Shown here piece after piece: positions 8,538 to 16,165 of a stretch of DNA of 64,000 bases (positions within the stretch are counted from its first letter, which is position 1; each line of letters begins with the position of its first letter). The stretch is from Burkholderia plantarii (GTDB lineage: Bacteria; Pseudomonadota; Gammaproteobacteria; Burkholderiales; Burkholderiaceae): the NCBI RefSeq assembly GCF_001411805.1, contig NZ_CP007213.1, positions 434,001 to 498,000 on the forward strand. Reading direction: 5' to 3'. Position numbers and translations under genes: made by a program. The notes beneath the pieces are model-generated. The model was given only the letters and a program-made list of their open reading frames with translations, had not been told where the DNA came from and ran no database searches.

Positions 8538-9629
8538 TTATGTTCGCGAGGCGAAACGGAGACCTTTTTCTTTTTTTGCCTCTTCATGCAACTTTCTAGC
8601 CGACTCGATCAAGCGAGCCCCGTCAGGCCCCCACATGATTCGCATGAAGTAATTTGCGATCGGCCGGCGCTGCAGCAACCAAATCAAAGGGCGCATGCGC
8701 CTGGCCCGGGCGAGCACCTTCGCTTCCTGCCGTGGCGACATACCCATGTTGTGCCTGGTTCGATGCGAGGCCGCCGCCTGCACCGGGATAGCAAAAACCT
8801 TGTTTTGAAAGAAAAGCTGAAGTTTCACTCGCCATTGACTGGGATGGTCATTCTTCTTCACGGTCTCGTGGAGAAGCTCCCAAAAGTTTTGTCCCGTCTC
8901 GGGGATGATGGGCATCGTTGGAGAGGTCCCGAACAATTTCTCGTCTCTCTTGTAAAGCGCCTTGAGATCCTCCATCGTCCGAGGCAATTGCTCATCACGC
9001 GCTGGAAATAGGCGGCAGTATTCGGAAACTTCGCTGATGAATTGATCGCGGAGGTTCGCGGGTAGACGTCCAACGCGCCGAAACCCCTTGTATGCCAGCG
9101 ATTCGTAAATCCAAAGCATCGAGTGCATTTCCGTCAATGCCGCCCACATGGATTCGCGGGGGGAGTTGGCTGCGTATCCTCCCAACTCCGGCGCACCGGA
9201 GTCGATGACGTCAGCAGCCACCTTTGCATGAATGTTGCCAAGGTGCCTGGCTACACGTTGGGCAGTATCCCTGTCACCCAGCCACATGGGCGCGTGGATG
9301 CCCGAATTGCGCTGCAAGCGATCAAAATAATCGAAGATGGTCAGAGTGCCGTTTCGTGCCTTCTTCGACAGAGGATCCCAGTCCCGCACGCCGGCAAGAA
9401 TCGGCTTGTAGGTGAGTTGCAGCAGCCCCTGCGACGAGGTTTGAAACACGATCGATGCCGGGTGAAGGAGTACCTCCCATGCCACCGAGCCTGGCCCAAA
9501 CACACCGAAGTCCGTCGAGGAGGAGCCCGGCTGAGGTGTCCCATTTCTTCTCCAGCGCGACTCCTTCCCGTACAGGCGTTCCTTCGTGACCACCTTGTTG
9601 ACACTAATTGTCGGTCCATCCGTGCTCAT
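8538..9629 (-). CDS. Oxygenase MpaB family (DUF2236) protein
   Basis: A protein of 363 residues. I start it at ATG 9629 (MSTDGPTIS) because AAAGAGGAG lies just upstream; the longer frame would place the palindrome at 9650-9667 inside the coding region. The family signature is clear: FGPGSVAWEVLLHP near the N-terminus, then a histidine-containing helix (RHLGNIHAKV) and WAALTEMHSM. DUF2236 proteins are haem enzymes, including the rubber oxygenase latex-clearing protein and the fungal MpaB protein that cleaves a farnesyl side chain. There is no signal peptide, unlike secreted latex-clearing proteins, so I expect an intracellular oxygenase acting on a hydrophobic unsaturated substrate. It is the first gene of the inferred operon with the aldehyde dehydrogenase and rubredoxin. 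Confidence 0.85.
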   Translation of the reverse strand: MSTDGPTISVNKVVTKERLYGKESRWRRNGTPQPGSSSTDFGVFGPGSVAWEVLLHPASIVFQTSSQGLLQLTYKPILAGVRDWDPLSKKARNGTLTIFDYFDRLQRNSGIHAPMWLGDRDTAQRVARHLGNIHAKVAADVIDSGAPELGGYAANSPRESMWAALTEMHSMLWIYESLAYKGFRRVGRLPANLRDQFISEVSEYCRLFPARDEQLPRTMEDLKALYKRDEKLFGTSPTMPIIPETGQNFWELLHETVKKNDHPSQWRVKLQLFFQNKVFAIPVQAAASHRTRHNMGMSPRQEAKVLARARRMRPLIWLLQRRPIANYFMRIMWGPDGARLIESARKLHEEAKKEKGLRFASRT

Positions 9630-9649
9630 GACGCGTCTCCTCTTTGGCA

Positions 9650-9667
9650 TATTCCCGATCGGGAATA
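9650..9667. promoter_or_regulatory. Perfect palindromic operator before the oxygenase gene
   Basis: TATTCCCGATCGGGAATA is an exact 18-bp palindrome ending 20 bases before the oxygenase start codon, immediately upstream of its ribosome-binding site. It matches 6193-6210 at 17 of 18 positions. Its position would block transcription or initiation, so I infer a repressor site, most simply for the island's TetR protein. Confidence 0.7.
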
Positions 9668-9689
9668 ACAGCCGTGATCTTCCTCGCAT

Positions 9690-10206
9690 TTCTTTGCCTG
9701 TGTCAAGACCTGCGCGGCATCCTTACAATTTGCTGCGCCGCGCAATTCGGCGCACGACTTTCTAGCGAAATCCAGGGTGCGGGTAGGCAGTGCAGCGTCT
9801 GTAGGTAGCTCGCCGGTAGAGGCCTGGCCATTCGCCGAGGCGAACTGAAGCGATTGCTTGGGAACGACTGGCCCAACAGGCGGCCGCGCGTAGCGCGGCG
9901 AACGTCCCTCGCGAAGTTATTACAACGAGCTTGGTCGCTAACACTGACGCTCCGGGCCGACTCGTCCTGGCGCTCACGCCGCTCGGAGGAATGCCGAAAG
10001 CTGCTGGTTGGGCGCTGGTAGCCGAGAGCGGGGCGCGTCCCGGATACGCTCGTGTCGGCTCGACCGATTCCGCATTCGGCCTGGCGCTCAAGCGCGGCCC
10101 GCATCACCCACCGGAAATTTCGCCCTCCGGCCAGCAAGATGGTCCGTGCGCCGGCCGGTCAGGCCGTCGGCGCCGCGCTTGCGATCTCCCGAGGCAAGCC
10201 CTCATC
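9690..10206. other. Gap between oxygenase operon and right IS copy
   Basis: About 520 bp, rising in GC towards the IS. Short frames exist on both strands but none shows a family pattern. It may hold the upstream end of the IS or remnants of earlier insertions. Confidence 0.45.
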
Positions 10207-10948
10207 TCACGCCGAGAAGCGGACGGCGAGGTGTTTGCAATAAAGCGAAGCGCGCAGCAAATGCCGCTTCAGGGCGAAGTGCTGGCGGGTCGGCCCGAAG
10301 CTCTCGAGGAAAGCCTGAGTGCGCTTCAGGTCGCGAAATCCCCGCATGCGTCGCTCGCGTTCGCGGGTCGGCTGATGACAGCTCTCGGCAGCTCTCGGCG
10401 CGGTTGTTCACGCGGGCAACGGCCTGCACGAACACATGCCTGACGTTGGCGAGCGCCGGGATGCCGGCCTTCGCAGCCGGGTAGCTGCGTAACGGGTCGG
10501 TGGCGCTCTTGTACGGCAACGGAAAGGAACGCAGCACACGCTGGAAAAAGCGCTTCGCTGCGGCTTCGTCGCGCCGCTTCCGCAGCAGGATATCCAGCAC
10601 GGCACCGTGTTCGTCAACCGCTCGCCACGGCAGCCAGGGCTCGCCACGCAGGCTCACGAACATCTCGTCCAGATGCCAGGTGCGGCCCGGCTTTCGTCGC
10701 GCAGCCTTGACCCGCCGGGCGAAGGTCGCACCGAACTTGTCGCGCCATCGGTGGATCGTCTCGTAGCTGACGATCACGTCGTGCTCGAATCGCAGCCCCT
10801 CGATGTCGCGCACGCTCAACGGGAAGCGGAAATACCAACGGATCGCCTGGCTGATGATTGCTGCGGGGAATCGATGGCCGTGGTAGCGCGCTTCGGGTTT
10901 CAGCGCGCCGTCTTCCGCGACCACACATTGCCAATGTGACGGCGCCAT
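10207..10948 (-). mobile_element. IS6-family transposase, right copy, frameshifted but otherwise full length
   Basis: This is the fuller of the two copies. The minus-strand frame can start at the ATG at 10948; after correcting one frameshift it ends at a TGA at 10207-10209, about 243 residues, normal for IS6 transposases. The DDE residues (HLDEMF, TDPLRSY, NNRAE) all lie before the frameshift. The lesion is the same tandem 10-bp duplication as in the left copy (10380-10399). The original C-terminus LKRHLLRASLYCKHLAVRFSA is preserved here but out of frame. Identity with the left copy spans exactly 10260-10947. Terminal inverted repeats were not found, so the outer limits of the element are unknown. 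Confidence 0.85.
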
Positions 10949-10996
10949 CGCGACAGTCATTGCGTGGCTTCGAAAAGTGTCATGCTCCGCTTCGTT

Positions 10997-11012
10997 GTCT
11001 AAATATTTAGAC
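10997..11012. promoter_or_regulatory. 16-bp palindrome upstream of XRE regulator
   Basis: GTCTAAATATTTAGAC is a perfect palindrome about 140 bp before the XRE-family gene at 11149. It is AT-rich in GC-rich surroundings and could be an autoregulatory operator. It also lies 50 bp outside the right IS copy, so an IS-related origin is possible. Confidence 0.4.
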
Positions 11013-11148
11013 TGATTGCGGCATCGGCCGATTGCAAGCGGCGCATGCGGGCACGCATCGGCCAGGGCATGCCGCATCGTGCCCGGCCGGGGCCGAGCAC
11101 TTTCACGTAGTATCGTGCCGAGTTCCCATCCGCGATCCGAGGTCCTGC

Positions 11149-12063
11149 ATGTCCGTAGCCGGTTCCCGAAAAAAGCGTCTTCGCGGCGCGCGCTTCGACT
11201 TCGCCAGCATCGGCGAACGTCTGCGCGCGTACCGGATGGCCGCCGAACTGCGCAGCGAGGACGTGGCCGAGCGTCTGGCGATTTCACGCGCGGCCGTCTA
11301 CAAGCTCGAACGCGGCGAGATCGTGAAGATCGACACGCTGGAGCGGCTCGCCGCGCTGTTCGGCGTCTCGCTCGCGAACCTGCTCGGCGTGGAGGTGGAA
11401 TATCACGATTCGGCGGTCAGCTATTTCGAGCGGATGCGCCAGCTCGAAAGCCGCGCGCAGCGCATCGTCGCGCATTTCGATCCGTTCTCGTTCCTGCTCA
11501 CCTCGGACGACTACGAAGACTGGCTGCGCACGATGCTCGCGGAGAGCGCGCCGCCCGCGCCCGCCGATGCCGACTGGCCGCGCACGCTGACCAACGTGAT
11601 GGTGATCCTGGCCGAGCGCAAGGCCGCGTACCGGCAGGCGCCGCCGAACGTGACGAGCCTGATCGGGCTGCGCCAGATCGAGCAGTTCCTGCATCACGGG
11701 CTGGTGGGCCGCCTCGGCCTGCCGCCCGGCGTGCAGCTCGAACGCAAGCTCGCCGCGCGCCGCGAGGTGGCGCGCATCGTCGGCATGCTCGAGGACGACG
11801 CGGCCGGCGTGCGGATCGGCATCGTCAACGACAACCTGCCGAGCGAAACCTTCCAGATCTTCGAGAGCTGCGAGAGCGTACACGTGGCGGCCTCGCCGTT
11901 CCGGCTCGGCGAACTGCCGAACATCCGCACCGGCATCGCCACGATCACGACCTCGGCCGACGCGCTCGCGATGTACCGCAAGATGATCGACCGGCTCTGG
12001 ACCGGCGCCGCGAAGGGCAAGGCGGGTGCGAAGCTGCTGAAGGCGTTGCTGGAGCGCGTGTAG
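11149..12063 (+). CDS. XRE-family transcriptional regulator
   Basis: A protein of 304 residues. The start at 11149 (MSVAGSRKKRLRG) is chosen over longer frames because the basic leader runs directly into the domain. The XRE/Cro-type helix-turn-helix covers about residues 20-75 (GERLRAYRMAAELRSEDVAERL, then SRAAVYKLERGEIV). The remainder is helical with no recognised ligand domain; similar long XRE proteins are common single-gene regulators in Burkholderia. It stands alone between the right IS copy and the SWIM-domain gene, on the same strand as the latter (gap 52 bp). Target genes are unknown; the palindrome upstream may be its own operator. Confidence 0.85.
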   Translation: MSVAGSRKKRLRGARFDFASIGERLRAYRMAAELRSEDVAERLAISRAAVYKLERGEIVKIDTLERLAALFGVSLANLLGVEVEYHDSAVSYFERMRQLESRAQRIVAHFDPFSFLLTSDDYEDWLRTMLAESAPPAPADADWPRTLTNVMVILAERKAAYRQAPPNVTSLIGLRQIEQFLHHGLVGRLGLPPGVQLERKLAARREVARIVGMLEDDAAGVRIGIVNDNLPSETFQIFESCESVHVAASPFRLGELPNIRTGIATITTSADALAMYRKMIDRLWTGAAKGKAGAKLLKALLERV

Positions 12064-12115
12064 CGAGCCGCCGCCGGCCGGGACCGTCTACCATATCGTT
12101 TTGTCCCGGGTCGCG

Positions 12116-13885
12116 ATGATGTCCCCTACGCTTGCCGATGTCCTGACGCTCGCCGCCGTTCTCGAACTCGCCGACGAGAAGACCGTCGCGCGCGGGCATG
12201 CCTGTTTCCACGAGGGCGCGGTATCGCGCCTCGACGTCGACGTCGACCGGCTGCGGGCCACGGTGCGCGGCGGTGCGCTCTACACGGTCGAGCTGCGCGC
12301 CGGCGCCGGCCGCGAGTTGATCCATGCCTGCAGCTGTCCGGTGGGCGAGCGCAGGCAATTCTGCAAGCACGCGGTGGCGGTCGCCTTGTCATGGCTCGAA
12401 AATTCCGGCGCCGAGGTGTTCCCGGTGCCAGACGTGCCCGCAAAAGCCGCGCGCAAGCCGCGCAAGACCCAGGCGGACTGGATCGACGAGTTCCTCGCCA
12501 CGCTCGACGTGCAGGCGCTGCGCGACTGGCTGCGCGAGGCGGCGGCAAGCGATCGTGCCCTGCGCGACAAGCTGCTGCTGGCGGCGCGCGCGAGCGGCGG
12601 CGATAAGGCCGACCTGAAAGCGGCGGTGCGCCGGATCGCACGCGTGAGCCGGCATCTGGACTGGCGCGAGGCGTCCGGTTACGCGGCGGGTCTGGAGACG
12701 CTGGCCGGCAGCCTGCGCGAACGGCTCGATGGCGCGCGAGCCGGACAGGTGGTCGAGCTGGCCGAACTGGCGATCGAGCTCGCGGTGGCAAGCCTCGAAC
12801 GCGTCGACGATTCGGGCGGCGCGGTGCTGCCCGCGATCCGTGAACTGGCGGCCGTGCATCTCGATGCCTGCCTGCGCACGAGGCCGGAGCCCGTGTCGCT
12901 CGCGCGGCGGCTGTTCGGCCTGCAACTCATCGACGATTGGACGATCCTCGGCGACGTGCTGCCGGCTTATGCGCCGGCGCTCGGCACCGACGGACTGCAA
13001 CGCTACCGCGAACAGCTCGACGCGCGCTGGGATGCGTTGCCGGCGCTCGATATCGGTGCCGATCGGCGCCAGTCCTACGAGGACGATCGGCTGCGGATCG
13101 AGGCGGCCAAGCTGGCGCTGGCCCGCTTCGACGACGATGCCGACGCGCTGATCGCGGCACTCGCCAAGGATCTGTCGAGCGGCTACCGGTTCCTGCAAGT
13201 GGCCGAGGCCTGTGTGGAATACGGCCGCGACGACGAGGCGCTCGCCTGGGCGCGGCGCGGCATCGCCGCGGGCGGCAGTCATCCGGACACGCGGCTTCAT
13301 GCGTTTTGCATCGCCCTGCATTTGCGCAACCAGGATTTCGCCGACGCGGATGCGTGCGCGTGGCAGCGCTTTCTCTGCCGGCCCTCGGCCGATGCGTTCG
13401 CGGCGTTGATGCAGGTCGCGGCAACGACCGGCAGCACCGAGGCGACGCGGACCCGCGCACTGGCGCATCTGCGCGCGTGTATCGAGCGCGACGCGTCTGC
13501 GCGGGACGACGTCGGCACGATCCGGCGGACCGCCTATCGCGGCGAACTCGTCAAGGCGCTGCTGATGGGCGACGATGCCGAGGCGGCCTGGCGCGTGTTC
13601 AACGAAGGCACGGTGCCCACCGAGGTCTGGCGCGCCATGGCCGAGGCGCGCGGGCGCGCCCACCCGCACGACGCGATCGCGCTGTACCACCGGCTGCTGC
13701 CCGCGGAGATCGAGCGCGGCACCTACGGCGCGCGCTACGAGCCGGCTTTCGAGATCGTGAAGGCGATCGCCGGCCTGCGGCGGCGGCATGGCGAGCATGA
13801 CGAATTCGCGGCCGAACTTGAAACGATACGTACGACCCACCGCGCCAAACGCAATTTCGTCAAGCTGCTCGATTCGCTGTCCTGA
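12116..13885 (+). CDS. SWIM zinc-finger domain protein
   Basis: About 589 residues, starting at one of two adjacent ATG codons (12116 or 12119). A SWIM zinc-binding motif is present near the N-terminus: C72-x-C74...C83-x-H85 in CSCPVGERRQFCKH. The rest is a long helical array rich in Ala, Leu and Arg resembling tetratricopeptide-like repeats. SWIM domains bind DNA or proteins; bacterial SWIM proteins are often found with helicases, but none is next to this one. No signal peptide. The cellular role is unknown. The gene follows the XRE gene closely and may be co-transcribed with it. Confidence 0.8.
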   Translation: MMSPTLADVLTLAAVLELADEKTVARGHACFHEGAVSRLDVDVDRLRATVRGGALYTVELRAGAGRELIHACSCPVGERRQFCKHAVAVALSWLENSGAEVFPVPDVPAKAARKPRKTQADWIDEFLATLDVQALRDWLREAAASDRALRDKLLLAARASGGDKADLKAAVRRIARVSRHLDWREASGYAAGLETLAGSLRERLDGARAGQVVELAELAIELAVASLERVDDSGGAVLPAIRELAAVHLDACLRTRPEPVSLARRLFGLQLIDDWTILGDVLPAYAPALGTDGLQRYREQLDARWDALPALDIGADRRQSYEDDRLRIEAAKLALARFDDDADALIAALAKDLSSGYRFLQVAEACVEYGRDDEALAWARRGIAAGGSHPDTRLHAFCIALHLRNQDFADADACAWQRFLCRPSADAFAALMQVAATTGSTEATRTRALAHLRACIERDASARDDVGTIRRTAYRGELVKALLMGDDAEAAWRVFNEGTVPTEVWRAMAEARGRAHPHDAIALYHRLLPAEIERGTYGARYEPAFEIVKAIAGLRRRHGEHDEFAAELETIRTTHRAKRNFVKLLDSLS

Positions 13886-13953
13886 TGCGCCCGCTCGCGG
13901 CGTAGAATGCGCCCGAATCGCCTCCCCCTTCTCAGCGAACCCCGCCGCCGCGC

Positions 13954-14856
13954 ATGGAAATCAAGTGGATCGAGGACTTCCTGGCCCTCGCGCAATACCA
14001 GAGTTTTTCGCGCGCGGCGGAGTTCCGCAACGTCACGCAGTCCGGCTTCAGCCGGCGCATCCAGTCGCTCGAACAATGGGTGGGCGCCGAGTTGATCGAC
14101 CGCAGCGGCTTTCCGCCGGTGCTGACGCCGGCCGGGCGGCTGTTTCGCGAAGTCGCCGAGGACGTGCTGCACAAGCTCAACGACACGCGCGCGATCATCC
14201 GCACCGAGCAGCGCATCGGCGGGCGCGGCCTGCAGATCGCCGCCGGCCACACCATCGCGCTGAACTTCCTGCCCGGCTGGCTGAAGGCGCTGGCCGGGCG
14301 CTTCGGCGAAGTGCGCGCGCGCGTCGTGCCGGCCAACGTCCACGATTCGATCCTCGCGCTGGTGAACGGCAACTGCGAGCTGATGTTCGCCTATCACCAT
14401 CCCGAGCTGCCGCTCCATCTCGACCCGGCCCGCTACGAGCACCTGACGGTGGGCATCGACACGCTGCTGCCCGTGAGCCGGCCCACGCCGCGCGCGGCGC
14501 CGCTGTTCCGGCTGCCCGGCACCGCGAAGCAGCCGCTGCCGCTGATCTCCTACACCGACACCAGCTACTTCGGGCGCTGCCAGGCGTTGCTGCTCGCGCG
14601 CGCCCGCACGGCGCCCGCGCTGCGGCTGCATTACGAATCGGACATGGCCGAGGTGCTGAAGAAGCTCGTGATCGAAAGCGAAGGGCTCGCGTGGCTGCCG
14701 AGGAGCGCGGTCGCGCGCGAACTCGCGGCCGGCGAACTGGTCATGGCCGGGCCCAGCGCGTGGCATCTGGACGTGGAACTGCGCGTCTATCGCGATGCCA
14801 CGCGCCGCGACGCGTTCGTCGATACGCTCTGGCAGCATCTGCGTGCTTCAGCCTGA
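13954..14856 (+). CDS. LysR-type regulator, HypT-like
   Basis: A protein of 300 residues. The N-terminal helix-turn-helix (IEDFLALAQYQSFSRAAEFRNVTQ, in two parts about residues 6-30) and the downstream effector domain match LysR regulators, and the opening MEIKWIEDFL with QSGFSRRIQSLEQ resembles the HypT (YjiE) subgroup that senses oxidants through methionines in E. coli. Whether the same mechanism holds here is not visible. It is on the same strand as the SerC paralogue, 207 bp upstream, and is the likely regulator of the amino-acid cluster that follows. It is not divergently placed, unlike many LysR genes. Confidence 0.85.
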   Translation: MEIKWIEDFLALAQYQSFSRAAEFRNVTQSGFSRRIQSLEQWVGAELIDRSGFPPVLTPAGRLFREVAEDVLHKLNDTRAIIRTEQRIGGRGLQIAAGHTIALNFLPGWLKALAGRFGEVRARVVPANVHDSILALVNGNCELMFAYHHPELPLHLDPARYEHLTVGIDTLLPVSRPTPRAAPLFRLPGTAKQPLPLISYTDTSYFGRCQALLLARARTAPALRLHYESDMAEVLKKLVIESEGLAWLPRSAVARELAAGELVMAGPSAWHLDVELRVYRDATRRDAFVDTLWQHLRASA

Positions 14857-15063
14857 GCGCCTCGCTCGAGCACCACGCGGCAGGCTATTTCGCGAATCGT
14901 GTATTTCGAAATATTTCCGGTTTCTTGGGTTTTCATTTCAGCAACTTTTCACCGAAATTAGCGGGCGATTTCCCTTCTGCTCCGCTCATGGCCGCGCCGC
15001 GCGATTGTTAGTCTGTCGGCACATCGATGCCTCGATCGATGCGTTCCAACCGGCCGACCAAGC

Positions 15064-16161
15064 ATGAATAGCCCTGCTGTCCTGAACTTCTCCGGTGGCC
15101 CCGGCGCGCTGCCCGACGCGGTGCTGCGCGAGACGCGCGAGGCGATCCTCGCGCTGCCGGAAACGGGCGTGTCGGTGCTCGGCATGAGCCACCGGTCCGA
15201 CTGGTTCCTGGCGCTGGTGGACGAGGCCGAGCGGACCCTGCGCGCGCTGCTGGGGCTGAACGAGCGTCACGCGATCTGTTTCCTGCAGGGCGGCAGCAGC
15301 CTGCTGTTCGCCACGATCCCGATGAATTTCGCCGGCTCGGGGCGCGGCCTGCCGGCCTATGTCGATGCCGGCTACTGGAGCGCGCGGGCCAGCGCCGAGG
15401 CGCGCCGGGCGGGCGGCTGCCGCGTGGTGTGGGACGGCCGCGAAAGCGGCTACCGGAGCCTGCCCGAGCTGGCGTCGCTGGCGCTGCCGGCCGATACGCG
15501 CTATCTGCACTACGTCTCGAACGAAACCGTCGAGGGCCTGCAGTTCGCCGCGCCCGAGGGCGAGATCGCGGCGCCGCTGATCGCCGACATGTCGTCGGAC
15601 TTTCTCTCGAAGCCGGCCGAGGTGGGCCGCCATGCGATGGTCTACGCCCACGCGCAGAAGAATCTCGGGCCGGCCGGCGTGACCGTGGCGCTGATCGATC
15701 GCGCCTGGCTGGAGCGCATTCCCGACGGCCTGCCGTCGATCCTCGACTTTCGCACCCACGTCGCGCATCGCTCGAACTACAACACGCCGCCGGTGTTCGC
15801 GATCTATGTGCTGACGCTGGTGGTGCGCTGGCTGGCGCGCGAGATCGGCGGGCTGGCGGCGATGGCGCGGCGCAACGCGGCCAAGGCCGGGCGCCTGTAC
15901 GCGACGCTCGACGCGCTCGGCGACGCGGTCACCGTGCATGCCGGGCGCCGCTGGCGTTCGACGATGAACGCGGCGTTCACGTTCGGCGACGCGCGGCTCG
16001 ACCAGGCCTTCATCGAGCAGGCGCGCGCGCTCGGCATGATCGGCCTGGAGGGCCATCGCTCGCTGGGCGGCCTGCGCGCCTCGCTCTACAACGCCGTCAC
16101 GCCCGAGGCGGTGGCCGTGCTGTGCGAGGCGCTGGCCGATTTCGGCCGCGCGCGCGCCTGA
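15064..16161 (+). CDS. SerC-family phosphoserine aminotransferase paralogue
   Basis: A 365-residue class-V aminotransferase of the SerC type. The start NFSGGPGALP is the SerC signature; Lys199 in HAQKNLGPAG should bind pyridoxal phosphate, with Asp175 in ADMSSDF contacting its ring. SerC converts 3-phosphohydroxypyruvate to phosphoserine with glutamate, and also acts on a 4-carbon analogue in vitamin B6 synthesis. The context is not serine biosynthesis: an ATP-grasp ligase follows after four bases, then an acidic-amino-acid symporter and racemase. I therefore suspect a pathway-specific paralogue making a modified amino acid. A housekeeping serC would have to lie elsewhere; this window cannot show that. 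Confidence 0.85.
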   Translation: MNSPAVLNFSGGPGALPDAVLRETREAILALPETGVSVLGMSHRSDWFLALVDEAERTLRALLGLNERHAICFLQGGSSLLFATIPMNFAGSGRGLPAYVDAGYWSARASAEARRAGGCRVVWDGRESGYRSLPELASLALPADTRYLHYVSNETVEGLQFAAPEGEIAAPLIADMSSDFLSKPAEVGRHAMVYAHAQKNLGPAGVTVALIDRAWLERIPDGLPSILDFRTHVAHRSNYNTPPVFAIYVLTLVVRWLAREIGGLAAMARRNAAKAGRLYATLDALGDAVTVHAGRRWRSTMNAAFTFGDARLDQAFIEQARALGMIGLEGHRSLGGLRASLYNAVTPEAVAVLCEALADFGRARA

Positions 16162-16165
16162 GCCG

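Noticed and set aside
8538..9629. Latex-clearing protein (rubber oxygenase)
   Set aside because: Same DUF2236 family, but there is no signal peptide and the operon has rubredoxin and ALDH, so only family membership is claimed.
3064..11004. GTTGTCTAAA at 3064-3073 and 10995-11004 as a target-site duplication of the island
   Set aside because: The two copies are about 75 and 47 bp away from the repeat ends, not flush with them, and IS6 elements make 8-bp duplications. Kept only as a remark.
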